41,493 nt of DNA from Betaproteobacteria bacterium (lineage in GTDB: Bacteria > Pseudomonadota > Gammaproteobacteria > Burkholderiales > SG8-39): NCBI GenBank assembly GCA_947476535.1, contig CANJRC010000025.1, positions 1 through 41,493 on the forward strand, given 5' to 3'. Below are positions 7,346-15,388 of the stretch, piece after piece; the first letter of the stretch is position 1; every line of letters starts with the position of its first letter. The translations under genes and the position numbers were made by a program. Under the pieces are notes generated by a model that saw only the letters and a program-made list of their open reading frames with translations, had not been told where the DNA came from and ran no database searches.

Positions 7346-8725
7346 TTACGCGATTGACATCGACAGGCACACCGCTGTGCCCTTGCCGGGAATGCTGCTT
7401 ATGCCGATGCTGCCACCCAGGCGGTCGATGATGCGCTTGGCCAGGGACAGGCCCACCCCGAGGCCACGGGCCTTGGTCGTGTAGAAAGGGGTGAACAGGT
7501 GCTTGAGCTGCTCCGCGTCCATGCCCGGGCCACTGTCGCGAATGGTCAATTCCACGCGCCTCGTTTCCGGGACAGCCCTGCCGGAGATTTCGATGGTGCC
7601 GCCAGTTTCGATCGCCTCGACCGCGTTGGAAAACAGACTATGCAGTACTTGCCCCAGGAGTATTGCGTCACCCTTTGCCTGGGGAAGGTCGTACGCGAGC
7701 GAGGAGCGGCTGGAAATATGGCGCTTCTCCATGTCCCGGGCGAAGCTGTTGATGGTGGCCTCGATAAGTGCTGGCAGCGAAACGCGTTCAGTAGTGGCCG
7801 AGATCGGGCACGCATAGGTCAGCAGCTCCCGTAGCCATACCTCAAGCCGGTCCGCCTCGTTGATGATGTCTTGCGCTGTTTCACGCGCGTCCTCTGGCCG
7901 GCCGTCCAGTGCGAGTTCCGCCGAACTGCGGATGGAGGCCAGCGGATTGCGTATGCCGTGGGCGACGGCTGATGCCATTTCACCCAATGCTGCAAGGGTT
8001 TCGCTATCGATGATGCGTACCTGCTGCTCGCGGATGACCGCGTCGGCACGGCGCGACAGGCTGAACAGCGTCAAATACAGAAACAGACCGGATAATGCCG
8101 ATCCGACGAAAATATACCAACGGCTGGTGCGCAACGCTTCGGCGAGCGCCTTGGGGCTCTTGTACAGTTCGACCACGCCGATCACCGGCCCGTCAGTTCC
8201 GTCGCGCACGGGAACGTATGCCTCGACGAAGTAATCTGTCTCTTTTTGCAGCGCCATATGCTCCTCTTTGCGCAAATGTTTATCGTCCGCTTCATCGGGG
8301 TGAACGACCACCTCACCGGCCAGTGCCGCATCGAGTTCCGGGTTGGCTCCGAACCTGCGTCCGACAAGCGTCTTATCGGTTGACCAGATGACCGTGCGAT
8401 CACGGTTGTACATGTTTGCGCGCAGCGCCTCGGGCACGGCGGCGATATGTCGCAGCGCCAGTCTCAGTTCATTGGGGTCGCTCGCAGCTTCGCCCTTGAT
8501 GTAGGCGATGAGCGTTGGTTCCGTTTGCGCCAGGCTTTGCACGAATTGCATCGTCATCACCCCTTCATGGCGCAGCATGCGACTGGTCAAGAAGTTCGAT
8601 AGTAGAAGCGCGCAGACGATGCCGATCGTGCTGATCGAGATCAGCCCAACCAATGCGAACCAGCGGCTCAGATTGAAGGGGGAAATTTCTCGGGAGCGAA
8701 GGACAGGAGTGAGTGGCGAGTTCAT
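7346..8725 (-). CDS. Membrane sensor histidine kinase, partner of the NtrC-type regulator
   Basis: 459 residues from the ATG at 8725. A TTG at 8758 would add 11 residues; neither start has a strong ribosome site. A first membrane helix (WFALVGLISISTIGIVCALL) and a second (FVGSALSGLFLYLTLFSL) enclose a periplasmic sensing region of about 150 residues. The cytoplasmic part has the H-box AVAHGIRNPLASI, N-box FSNAVEAI, G1 DSGPGMD, F-box LFTPFYTTK and G2 GLGVGLSLAK. The H-box and ATPase style are those of NtrB/ZraS-type kinases that pair with sigma-54 activators, in line with the gene 16 bp downstream. The signal sensed is unknown. Confidence 0.92.
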   Translation of the reverse strand: MNSPLTPVLRSREISPFNLSRWFALVGLISISTIGIVCALLLSNFLTSRMLRHEGVMTMQFVQSLAQTEPTLIAYIKGEAASDPNELRLALRHIAAVPEALRANMYNRDRTVIWSTDKTLVGRRFGANPELDAALAGEVVVHPDEADDKHLRKEEHMALQKETDYFVEAYVPVRDGTDGPVIGVVELYKSPKALAEALRTSRWYIFVGSALSGLFLYLTLFSLSRRADAVIREQQVRIIDSETLAALGEMASAVAHGIRNPLASIRSSAELALDGRPEDARETAQDIINEADRLEVWLRELLTYACPISATTERVSLPALIEATINSFARDMEKRHISSRSSLAYDLPQAKGDAILLGQVLHSLFSNAVEAIETGGTIEISGRAVPETRRVELTIRDSGPGMDAEQLKHLFTPFYTTKARGLGVGLSLAKRIIDRLGGSIGISSIPGKGTAVCLSMSIA

Positions 8726-9400
8726 TGGGGCGGCATCCGGTTCAAGAGGACGGTTCAAGGGGGTTGAGTCTTTGTGGAATCAACTCCGGCGAGTGTCCTC
8801 CTTCTTACTAGCGCTTACAGGTAGGGCTATGTTGTACGATGGCGCGGATAACTACCCCATTGTTCCTTCGCTGCGGCTGCTTGGCGTAGGGGAGGCGGCG
8901 GACGGTAGCAATGCAGGTTCTGGCAACGATGCTTTTCTCCCAACCGCAGGTGGGGCACAAAAGCCGCAGACACAATCTCCAGAAAATTCCCTCACAAACT
9001 CCAGTGTGGATGCGCGTCCAATGGGCACAACCCTGTATTCACATAATGGACAACGAAAGCGATACTGGCGTCACCCGCTGCAAACATCAAGTTTTACCGA
9101 GCGTGGACTCAAGACGGTAGACATTTCGTTATTCCGGTCAAGGTACCTTTTAAGCGTAAAGATACCAATGGGTCATTGCCCAATATTCTCGCTGTTGTGC
9201 GCGCCCCTTATGCCGGGTGTGCCTGATGCGGGCGGGTAAGGACCACCTTCAACCTTTGGCTTGAAAGGTACCTTGACCAGAGTGACGCAGTGGGTCACTG
9301 ATCAGCACTGCGGTTCGCGCTGAGTGGATGCAGCTGGCGGCGATATGTCAAAACTCCGTACATGCATTGAAAACGTCTGGCGTATGAGAAGGAAAATGCA
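8726..9400. other. 675-bp non-coding region with inverted repeats
   Basis: I found no gene with protein-like composition here. The main structure is a 20-bp near-perfect inverted repeat at 9136-9155 and 9259-9278. A further small inverted repeat, AGTGAC-N7-GTCACT, lies at 9281-9299. The kinase gene is transcribed away to the left and the 94-aa gene to the right, so promoters for both are expected here, but none is obvious. Confidence 0.5.
9136..9278. repeat. Imperfect inverted repeat pair (two AAGGTACCTT sites 103 bp apart)
   Basis: The left arm GGTCAAGGTACCTTTTAAGC (9136-9155) and the right arm GCTTGAAAGGTACCTTGACC (9259-9278) are reverse complements at 19 of 20 bases. Each contains the palindrome AAGGTACCTT. 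No coding sequence lies between. It could be paired operator sites or the ends of a small non-autonomous element; no target-site duplication is evident. Confidence 0.6.
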
Positions 9401-9685
9401 ATGATGATCATGCCATTTCAGGTAAGTGAGCTCGAATACATCCTGCTCGTTCTGCTGAAGGACGACAACATCGATCGCATCAGGCAATACAACCCGGCCG
9501 AGATCAATCTGGAGGCACTCGATAGCCTGTTTCACAGCTTGAAACTGAAGGAGATCCATGTCAGCTACGCGGACGAGGTCGACGAAACTGTCCTGCACGA
9601 CCTGGCGCGTGCTCAAGACATCGGGGCGATCCTCAAGCATTTCTCGCGCGGGCTTCCGGTTCAAGACGGAGCGCTACAACAATGA
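9401..9685 (+). CDS. Small conserved-looking protein of unknown function (94 aa)
   Basis: The ATG at 9401 is preceded by AGAAGGA (9387-9393). The protein is acidic and leucine-rich with helical composition: VSELEYILLVLLKDDNIDRIRQYNPAEINLEAL, then a LKEIHVSYADEVDETVLHDLARA segment. This reads like a real soluble globular protein, while the overlapping minus-strand frame does not. There is no signal peptide or membrane helix. I do not recognise the family. It stands alone downstream of the inverted-repeat region. Confidence 0.6.
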   Translation: MMIMPFQVSELEYILLVLLKDDNIDRIRQYNPAEINLEALDSLFHSLKLKEIHVSYADEVDETVLHDLARAQDIGAILKHFSRGLPVQDGALQQ

Positions 9686-9994
9686 CAGCCCGCTTGTCGA
9701 CTCAGTGATGCCTGCGGATTGAAGCCATGCGCCCTGCCGATATCGGAGGGTGCTCGACGTAGCGGTTACCCAAGTATTTTTCACACCCAGAGAAATACAG
9801 AAAACTTTTCTGTGCAAGACAGCCCGCATCGAGGGCCAGCTGTATTTCGGTCGCAGGAATGGCGTCTCGCCAGCGTCTTACCAGCGTCTTGCCGCGTCCT
9901 GGAAGTATGGCGCCTGATTCGGTGTTGCCCTTGGCGCTGCGGTTGCCGGGCCCGAGGAGAGGGCAGCGGGCATCGCGTTGCAACACTGCTTCTG
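9686..9994. other. Intergenic region between convergent small genes
   Basis: No convincing gene. It contains a perfect odd-centred palindrome ACAGAAAA-C-TTTTCTGT (9797-9813) and a short 11-bp tandem repetition of CCAGCGTCTTR near 9870-9895. The palindrome could be an operator or part of a weak bidirectional terminator. Confidence 0.4.
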
Positions 9995-10297
9995 CTAGAC
10001 GTCGTCCTCATCGGTCGCCTCGTCATCCTTGAAGTCCCTGTCGACCGACGGCGCCTTGCATTCGGGGCAGGTCGTCGTGTCAATCATGTCCAATTCCTCG
10101 TCGGTGAGCGGCGCGTCATCTATTTCCGCGTCGTACCTTGCCAATTCGACGTTGGCGCACTGGCCAGCGCGGTGATCCAGCGGGCGGCATACGCGACCCG
10201 GCAATTCCGATTGCGCGGTGCGTTTCAGGACGTCCGCAATCGTCTCCGCATCGAGGATCAATGCATAGCGGTTAGGGGTGTTGTGGCTGCGTTCCAT
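9995..10297 (-). CDS. Small acidic protein of unknown function (100 aa)
   Basis: The ATG at 10297 has GGAG 7-8 nt upstream on the minus strand. The sequence has a folded N-terminal part (YALILDAETIADVLKRTAQSELPGRVCRPLDHRAG), a single CPEC motif near residue 77 and a very acidic tail (DFKDDEATDEDDV). One CxxC plus another cysteine near residue 37 could bind metal, but this is not a recognised zinc-finger pattern. There is no signal peptide. The family is not recognised; composition and ribosome site favour a real gene over the long opposite-strand frame. Confidence 0.6.
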   Translation of the reverse strand: MERSHNTPNRYALILDAETIADVLKRTAQSELPGRVCRPLDHRAGQCANVELARYDAEIDDAPLTDEELDMIDTTTCPECKAPSVDRDFKDDEATDEDDV

Positions 10298-10579
10298 GGA
10301 GTCTCCGTGACGTTCTAGTGGTCAGAAATCGGCGTGCTATGGATCGCAATTTACGGCGATGGCAGGGGATATTAAAGTCGGTCGTTACTGCAGAAGTCGG
10401 TAGGAAGTATTGCTATTCCTGTGCCGAAAAAGTCTGCAGAAAATCCCCGGAGGCAGGATGCTGGATGCAGGGACCGCCATCGATTGGATGGGGCGTTGTC
10501 TGTATTGTGAGCCCACCGGTGGAATGCGTATTCTCAGCGCATTCCGGATCGTCCGGGTTGAAACGAAGCGCTACTGCCC

Positions 10580-11251
10580 ATGCACTTTCTGCGCACCACC
10601 TTCGCGATCATCGGCCTCTGTGGTCCGCTGGCGTGCCTTGCCGAATCCGGCATCTATTCCTTCGTCGATGGTCAAGGGCATCTGTATTTGACCAACGTCC
10701 CCGATTCCGAACGCTATAAGAGGCTGGAGGTGGGGTCTGGAGCCTCCAGCGACGCGGCGAGCGACCGGCAATCGGGCACGGCGTCCGCTGCGGCCACCGG
10801 AGCGCTAGTGGCGCGCGAAGCGCCGGCGAACGACGGTGGTGTGAACGCCGGCTTGCGGCGTCCATACGGCGCCGAGATTGCGCGGGCGGCGGGACGCTAT
10901 GGCATCGAGGCCGCCTTGCTGCACGCGGTGATATCAGCCGAATCCGGATATAACGCCAAGGCCGTCTCCAAGCGCGGTGCTGTCGGTCTTATGCAGCTCA
11001 TGCCGGGAACGGCGAGGCGTTATGGGGTGGTGGACATCTTCAATCCAGCCGATAACGTCGATGCCGGAGCCCAATACCTTATCAGTCTGCTGAAGCTTTT
11101 TGACAATGATCTTCGACTGGCGTTGGCTGCCTACAACGCCGGCGAAGCTGCAGTAATGAAGTATGGAAGGCGCATTCCGCCTTACCGAGAAACCGCATCC
11201 TATGTGCCCAAAGTGGTGGCGTTCTACCAGCAACTACGACTGATGATGTAG
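10580..11251 (+). CDS. Exported lytic transglycosylase (SLT domain) with DUF4124-like N-terminus
   Basis: 223 residues. A signal peptide (MHFLRTTFAIIGLCGPLACLAES) is followed by a short GIYSFVDGQGHLYLTNVPD segment of the DUF4124 type, a low-complexity linker, and an SLT lysozyme-like domain from about residue 95. The catalytic glutamate is E121 in AVISAESGYNAKAVS. The motifs GAVGLMQLMPGTA, NVDAGAQYL and LALAAYNAGEAAV are complete. It cleaves peptidoglycan in the periplasm. Enzymes of this kind often make room for envelope-spanning machines; a link to the pseudopilus system 18 kb away is only a possibility. The next genes on the strand are the SCO-like and TlpA-like proteins. Confidence 0.9.
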   Translation: MHFLRTTFAIIGLCGPLACLAESGIYSFVDGQGHLYLTNVPDSERYKRLEVGSGASSDAASDRQSGTASAAATGALVAREAPANDGGVNAGLRRPYGAEIARAAGRYGIEAALLHAVISAESGYNAKAVSKRGAVGLMQLMPGTARRYGVVDIFNPADNVDAGAQYLISLLKLFDNDLRLALAAYNAGEAAVMKYGRRIPPYRETASYVPKVVAFYQQLRLMM

Positions 11252-11489
11252 GCCTGGCGCTTACCTCCCAAAGCTGCTCATCAGCGTTGCCGACGGTATG
11301 GTGGGGCACATGCAGACTACGCTGTACCCCCCCTCGCGCTCACGTTCCCGCACCACACGATCGGGGGTTTTACCCCGCTGCAATCCGTTGCGCCGGTGGC
11401 TAGACTGCCTGTGTCCGATTGCAGCGTCGCAGAGTAGTACGCCGAAGGGACGACAGTCGGCAGTCGAACTGCCATTGAAAGAAGGCGCC

Positions 11490-12143
11490 ATGAAATCCAC
11501 ATTGCTTTTGATGGCCGCCGGTATTGCCGGCAGCGCATTGCTTACCAACGTCTGGGCCCACGAAGGACACAACCATGCAGCGCAGCGCAGCGTTGCTCCT
11601 CAGGACCTTGCTCAAGAGGACCGGCGGCCCCGGTCGGAGAGGGGGCTGGGTCAGTACCAACGTTCGCTGCAAGTCTATGTGGTGCCCGACGTTGCGATGG
11701 TGAATGCGAACGGGCGAACGATACGGATCCGCGAGTTGCTCGCAGCCGATGGTCCGGTCATGCTGAACTTCATTTCCGCTCACTGCGCAACGCATTGTTC
11801 AGAGTTGAACAGGGAGTTCGCCATGGTCCCGGAAAAGCTGGGAGCAGCTGCAGCAACACTTCGCATGGTCTCCATCTCTATTTATGCCGAAAATGACGTT
11901 CCCAAGCAGCTCAAGGCGCTGGCCGAGCAATTCGGGGCCGGCAGGAACTGGCAGTTCCTCACCGGCAGCATCGATGACATCGAGGCAATGCAGCGGGCGT
12001 TCGACAGCTACGATTTCAACAAGTCCGATATAAAGCCGTTAACTTTCCTGCGACCCGTGGCTGGAAAGCCGTGGGTGCGCATCAACGGTCTTGCGAGCGC
12101 CGAGAATCTCGCGCGCGAGTACCGCACTCTGATGCAAAACTGA
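11490..12143 (+). CDS. SCO1/SenC-like exported thioredoxin-fold protein
   Basis: 217 residues from the ATG at 11490, which has GAAAGAAGG just upstream and opens a signal peptide ending near VWA. The mature N-terminus is His-rich (HEGHNHA). The thioredoxin-like domain has the SCO-type CxxxC motif C99-A-T-H-C103 in FISAHCATHC. In canonical SCO proteins a conserved histidine before the last strands completes the copper site. Here the aligned region reads SDIKPLTFLRP with no histidine, so classic CuA assembly is doubtful. It may act as a thiol oxidoreductase or bind metal through other residues. A TlpA-like gene follows after 20 bp, suggesting a shared redox operon. Confidence 0.8.
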   Translation: MKSTLLLMAAGIAGSALLTNVWAHEGHNHAAQRSVAPQDLAQEDRRPRSERGLGQYQRSLQVYVVPDVAMVNANGRTIRIRELLAADGPVMLNFISAHCATHCSELNREFAMVPEKLGAAAATLRMVSISIYAENDVPKQLKALAEQFGAGRNWQFLTGSIDDIEAMQRAFDSYDFNKSDIKPLTFLRPVAGKPWVRINGLASAENLAREYRTLMQN

Positions 12144-12163
12144 GTCCCGCCGGAATCGGAATC

Positions 12164-12742
12164 ATGCGCGAAGTCTTCAGATGGGTTCTGTTCGTATCTG
12201 TGTTGCTCTGCGCCACTCGCGCGTACGCGCAGCTTCAGGAGGGAATGCCGGCGCCGGCTGTGCGCGCGGAATTGCTCGATGCGACCACGTTCGACTCGGC
12301 GAAGCAGCGTGGGAAAGTAATCGTGCTCAACTTCTGGGCCACTTGGTGCGGGCCTTGTCGCGAAGAAATGCCGGCACTTGACGCCTACTATCGCGCCCAT
12401 CGGGCAGAAGGGCTGGAGCTGATCGCAATCAGTATCGAAGGCCCGGAGGACCTCCTCAAGGTCAAGCGCGTGATGAAGGCGTTCAGTTTTCCCGCTGCCC
12501 TTGCCTCCGGTGCCCAGATCGATGGTTACGGTCGGCTATGGCGCATCCCGATCACGTTCGTGATCGACCGGCGCGGGGTGTTGAGATTCGACGGGTTCAA
12601 GATCGCGAAGGCACTGGATTTGCCTGCGCTGGAAAGGATCGTCACTCCCTTGTTGCGAAACGGCAGTGACTCCGCTCCTGCCAAAGGGCGCCCGGCACAA
12701 AGGAAATCAATGATCGGGGCAGAGCCATTGCTTTCACCGTGA
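12164..12742 (+). CDS. TlpA-like exported thiol-disulfide oxidoreductase
   Basis: 192 residues. The ATG at 12164 opens a signal peptide (MREVFRWVLFVSVLLCATRAYA). The thioredoxin fold has VIVLNFWATWCGPCREEMP with active-site C62 and C65, and the cis-proline segment WRIPITFVIDRRG. It is periplasmic and probably reduces disulfides, as in cytochrome c maturation or partner metallochaperone reduction. The SCO-like gene directly upstream is a natural partner, because SCO and TlpA proteins exchange electrons in known systems. The C-terminal 25 residues are low complexity. Confidence 0.88.
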   Translation: MREVFRWVLFVSVLLCATRAYAQLQEGMPAPAVRAELLDATTFDSAKQRGKVIVLNFWATWCGPCREEMPALDAYYRAHRAEGLELIAISIEGPEDLLKVKRVMKAFSFPAALASGAQIDGYGRLWRIPITFVIDRRGVLRFDGFKIAKALDLPALERIVTPLLRNGSDSAPAKGRPAQRKSMIGAEPLLSP

Positions 12743-12822
12743 TTCAACAGTGGCGTGCGTATCCGGGGCCAGCGCTGAAAGCGGGCTTCGGGCAGTTTTC
12801 CCGTTGGGTCGCGGCTTGATGC

Positions 12823-13479
12823 TCAGGCGTTCTGGGCAATGAACGCGCACGCGTATCGGGCCAGCGCGGGCTCGTCCGGCAGATGCAATTTACGCATGAT
12901 GTTACGGCGATAGACATCGATCATGGCATGCTCCAGTGACAGGGAGCGTGCAATTGAAGGGGATGCCATTCCTTTGCCGATCATCACCAGGATCGCCGTG
13001 TCTTTCTCGCCAAGGGACTTTATATCGGCGAGTTTCCTTGCCGCAGGGGGCTGGGTTTTTCCCCTGACGCTCACTCCGGTCGGAACCGCTATATTGGCAC
13101 CAAAACAGGGGTGTTCCCGTGTTGCCGTGCGAATGGCTTGCATCAGACTCTCGCCGGCATCTGCCTTGGTGAAGAACCCTACAGCGCCCGCATCCAGCAT
13201 CGCATCGACATACAGCGGTTCGGAATAGGCGGACAATCCGATCACTCTGACCTGCGGTCTTATCGCAAGCAAGCGCCGGGTGGCCTCGATCCCCGTCATG
13301 CCCGGCATGCTGATATCCATGCAGGCCATGTCGAAGTCGGTCGTCAGGGCGGTCTCGAGAATCTCGGGTCCGCTACCGGCTTCCGCGACGATTTTTATGC
13401 CAACATCTTGTGACAGCAGTGCCCGGAGCCGGTCGCGAAACGGCTGGTGGTCATCGATCAAAGCAACGCGCAAGTTCAT
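12823..13479 (-). CDS. NarL/FixJ-type response regulator
   Basis: 218 residues. The receiver domain has D9-D10, phospho-acceptor D55 in MACMDISMPG and lysine in FFTKADA near residue 104. The C-terminal LuxR-type helix-turn-helix (LGEKDTAILVMIGKGMASPSIARSLSLEHAMIDVYRRNIMRKL) is divergent but complete. The start overlaps the stop of the kinase gene by 4 bp, so translation is coupled and the two form a pair. Confidence 0.9.
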   Translation of the reverse strand: MNLRVALIDDHQPFRDRLRALLSQDVGIKIVAEAGSGPEILETALTTDFDMACMDISMPGMTGIEATRRLLAIRPQVRVIGLSAYSEPLYVDAMLDAGAVGFFTKADAGESLMQAIRTATREHPCFGANIAVPTGVSVRGKTQPPAARKLADIKSLGEKDTAILVMIGKGMASPSIARSLSLEHAMIDVYRRNIMRKLHLPDEPALARYACAFIAQNA

Positions 13480-15047
13480 AGATTTAAACCGTATTGAAGT
13501 GTTCGAGGATTGGCATCTGTCGTCTGTTCATCAGCATCTCGGATCAGTACCTCGATATGCGTTCCGCGCCCCGCCCGGGTTTCGAGCCTGAAGCGGCCGC
13601 CCGCGTACTCTGCGCGTTCGCGCATCGTTAGCAGCCCCAGTCCGGCTTGCCTTCGCTCATCGAAATCAAAGCCTTTGCCATCGTCGACGATCACCAGGGA
13701 GATACCCTCGCTGTCGGTGTTGAGGTGGATCCAGACATTCCCGGCACCCGAGTGTTTTGAGCAGTTGGTCAAAGCTTCCTGGACGATGCGGAACAGGCTG
13801 GTTTGAACGGCAGGCCGCAGTTCCTTTGACGCAGCCTGCGTTTTCAGGCGCGCCTCAATGCCTGTCCGCCTCGTGAACTGTTGCACGTATCCAGTCAGCG
13901 CATGGAGCAAGCCGCCATCATCCAGTGCCGTTGGTCGCAAGTCGGCAGAAATTTCACGCACGCTGACTGTCGTTTCCCTGACCAGGTCGGCGGTGTCCTG
14001 CAAAAGAGCACTGATATCCTCCGTATCGGACGCGGGAAAATTCTTGTTGAGCATTGTGAGGTTGATCTGGATCGCGGCCAGTCCGGCACTTGTCCGGTCG
14101 TGCAGCTCCTTCGCAAGGTTTCGACGATCGAGCTCCTGCATGTCCACCAGATGGCGCGTCAATTCCCTGAAGCGTGCCTCGTTTTCGATCCGCTCGGCGT
14201 CGTGCTGGATGCGCAAAGTGTTGTCGTGCACGGAAACTACGGTACAAGACTGATTCCTGAATTGAACCGTGGTCTTCGCTATTTCTGAGTTAAATACACT
14301 CCCGTCCTTGCGCCGGGCGGGAAGTTCCCGCGCTGGTTTCTTGGGGTGTGGTGTTAGATCATGACTGGAGTTGTTGCCATATCCGTTGTGTGCATCCCCG
14401 AACTTTTCCGGCAGCAGTTCTTCGATGTTCCGCTGACCGATCTCATTCTGAGAATAGCCAAAGAGATCCAGCGCCCGCGCGCTCGCCAACAGTATTTGGC
14501 CGTGTTGGGTGGTCACAATGATGCTGTCGGGCGACAGCGAAAACAAGGATTCGAAGTCGGCTATCTGTTGGCGCGTGCTTTTCCGGCGCAGTGTGGCCAG
14601 CCGGACCGCGGAGTCCACACGCGCCACCAGTTCACGGCTCTTGACGGGCTTGAAGAGGTAGTCGTCGGCCCCTGCCGCAAGCCCCGCGATGCGTGCGTCG
14701 TCTGTTGCGTGGCCTGAAAGTAGCAGCACCGGTATCGCGGCGGTAGCGGGATCGCTCCGCAGTTGCTTGGTCAGCTCGAAGCCATTCAGACCTGGCATTG
14801 ACATATCGGACACCAGTGCATCCGGCGACCAGGACCGGCATGCGGCAAGCGCCGCCGCACCTTCTCCATGCGGATCGACTTCGAATCCGGCCCTGACCAG
14901 CAAACTCGTAAGAAATGACAGCATGACGGGGCAGTCGTCGGCCACCACGACGCGACCGTGGTAGAGCAAACGCGTATTGGCCTCAACCAGAGGCGCAGCG
15001 GCTGGCAGCGCAGGCTGGTCGTCGAGGTGCTTAATATTGTGAGACAT
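13476..15047 (-). CDS. REC-PAS-HisKA_3 sensor histidine kinase (soluble)
   Basis: 523 residues, no membrane helices. An N-terminal receiver domain (about 32-150) has D37-D38 and phospho-acceptor D81 (LVSDMSMPG). A PAS domain (about 160-275) follows. The HisKA_3 dimerisation domain has LAKELHDRTSAG with H316, and the HATPase domain has GKGFDF and AGLGLLTMRERA. HisKA_3 kinases pair with NarL-type regulators, and one overlaps by 4 bp downstream. The N-terminal receiver suggests that another kinase, perhaps the divergent hybrid kinase at 15389, feeds into this pair; this is inference. Confidence 0.92.
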   Translation of the reverse strand: MSHNIKHLDDQPALPAAAPLVEANTRLLYHGRVVVADDCPVMLSFLTSLLVRAGFEVDPHGEGAAALAACRSWSPDALVSDMSMPGLNGFELTKQLRSDPATAAIPVLLLSGHATDDARIAGLAAGADDYLFKPVKSRELVARVDSAVRLATLRRKSTRQQIADFESLFSLSPDSIIVTTQHGQILLASARALDLFGYSQNEIGQRNIEELLPEKFGDAHNGYGNNSSHDLTPHPKKPARELPARRKDGSVFNSEIAKTTVQFRNQSCTVVSVHDNTLRIQHDAERIENEARFRELTRHLVDMQELDRRNLAKELHDRTSAGLAAIQINLTMLNKNFPASDTEDISALLQDTADLVRETTVSVREISADLRPTALDDGGLLHALTGYVQQFTRRTGIEARLKTQAASKELRPAVQTSLFRIVQEALTNCSKHSGAGNVWIHLNTDSEGISLVIVDDGKGFDFDERRQAGLGLLTMRERAEYAGGRFRLETRAGRGTHIEVLIRDADEQTTDANPRTLQYGLNL

Positions 15048-15388
15048 GCAGTGGTAAGTACCCTAGTCAATGTTACGAGTTCGCGAACTGACCCGGACGC
15101 GCGGTTTCCCGTCGCGGATTGTATAGGCCGGGTCTTGAGGCGGAGATACCGTCTTTCCCGTTTCCTCATTACATAGTTACCCTACCGCGGACGTAAGGCT
15201 TCGCTCTATAACATGATCACCAGCCGCATGCCATGATTTCAGGCATAGAGCGTCATGCCTGTCATAGCAGATGAGAGATGGTGGAGCAGCGGTGGCGAAG
15301 GGCGAAATAGGAAGCGCGCCGCCGTGAACCTGAGTGACAAGGCGCTCCGCTCGCGACGAAAGAAATGCACTTCATGGAAGGCGCGCCA
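15048..15388. promoter_or_regulatory. Divergent promoter region with perfect 12-bp palindrome
   Basis: This 341-bp region separates two divergent signalling genes. AGTTCGCGAACT (15078-15089) is a perfect palindrome 30 bp upstream of the minus-strand kinase start, and is a candidate operator. I see no clear -35/-10 or -24/-12 element. Confidence 0.35.

Noticed and set aside
9702-9986. A 94-residue minus-strand frame between the two small genes
   Set aside because: No ribosome site of note and shadow-like composition; not supported as a gene.
10436-10569. Dyad-like GGGGATTTTCTGC and a GG-N10-GC element ahead of the lytic transglycosylase
   Set aside because: The -24 and -12 halves match only at GG and GC, and the predicted start would fall on the start codon itself.
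11299-11314. GG-N10-GC (TGGTGGGGCACATGCA) upstream of the SCO-like gene
   Set aside because: Only half of the -24 consensus matches and the distance to the start codon is about 175 bp; likely chance in GC-rich DNA.
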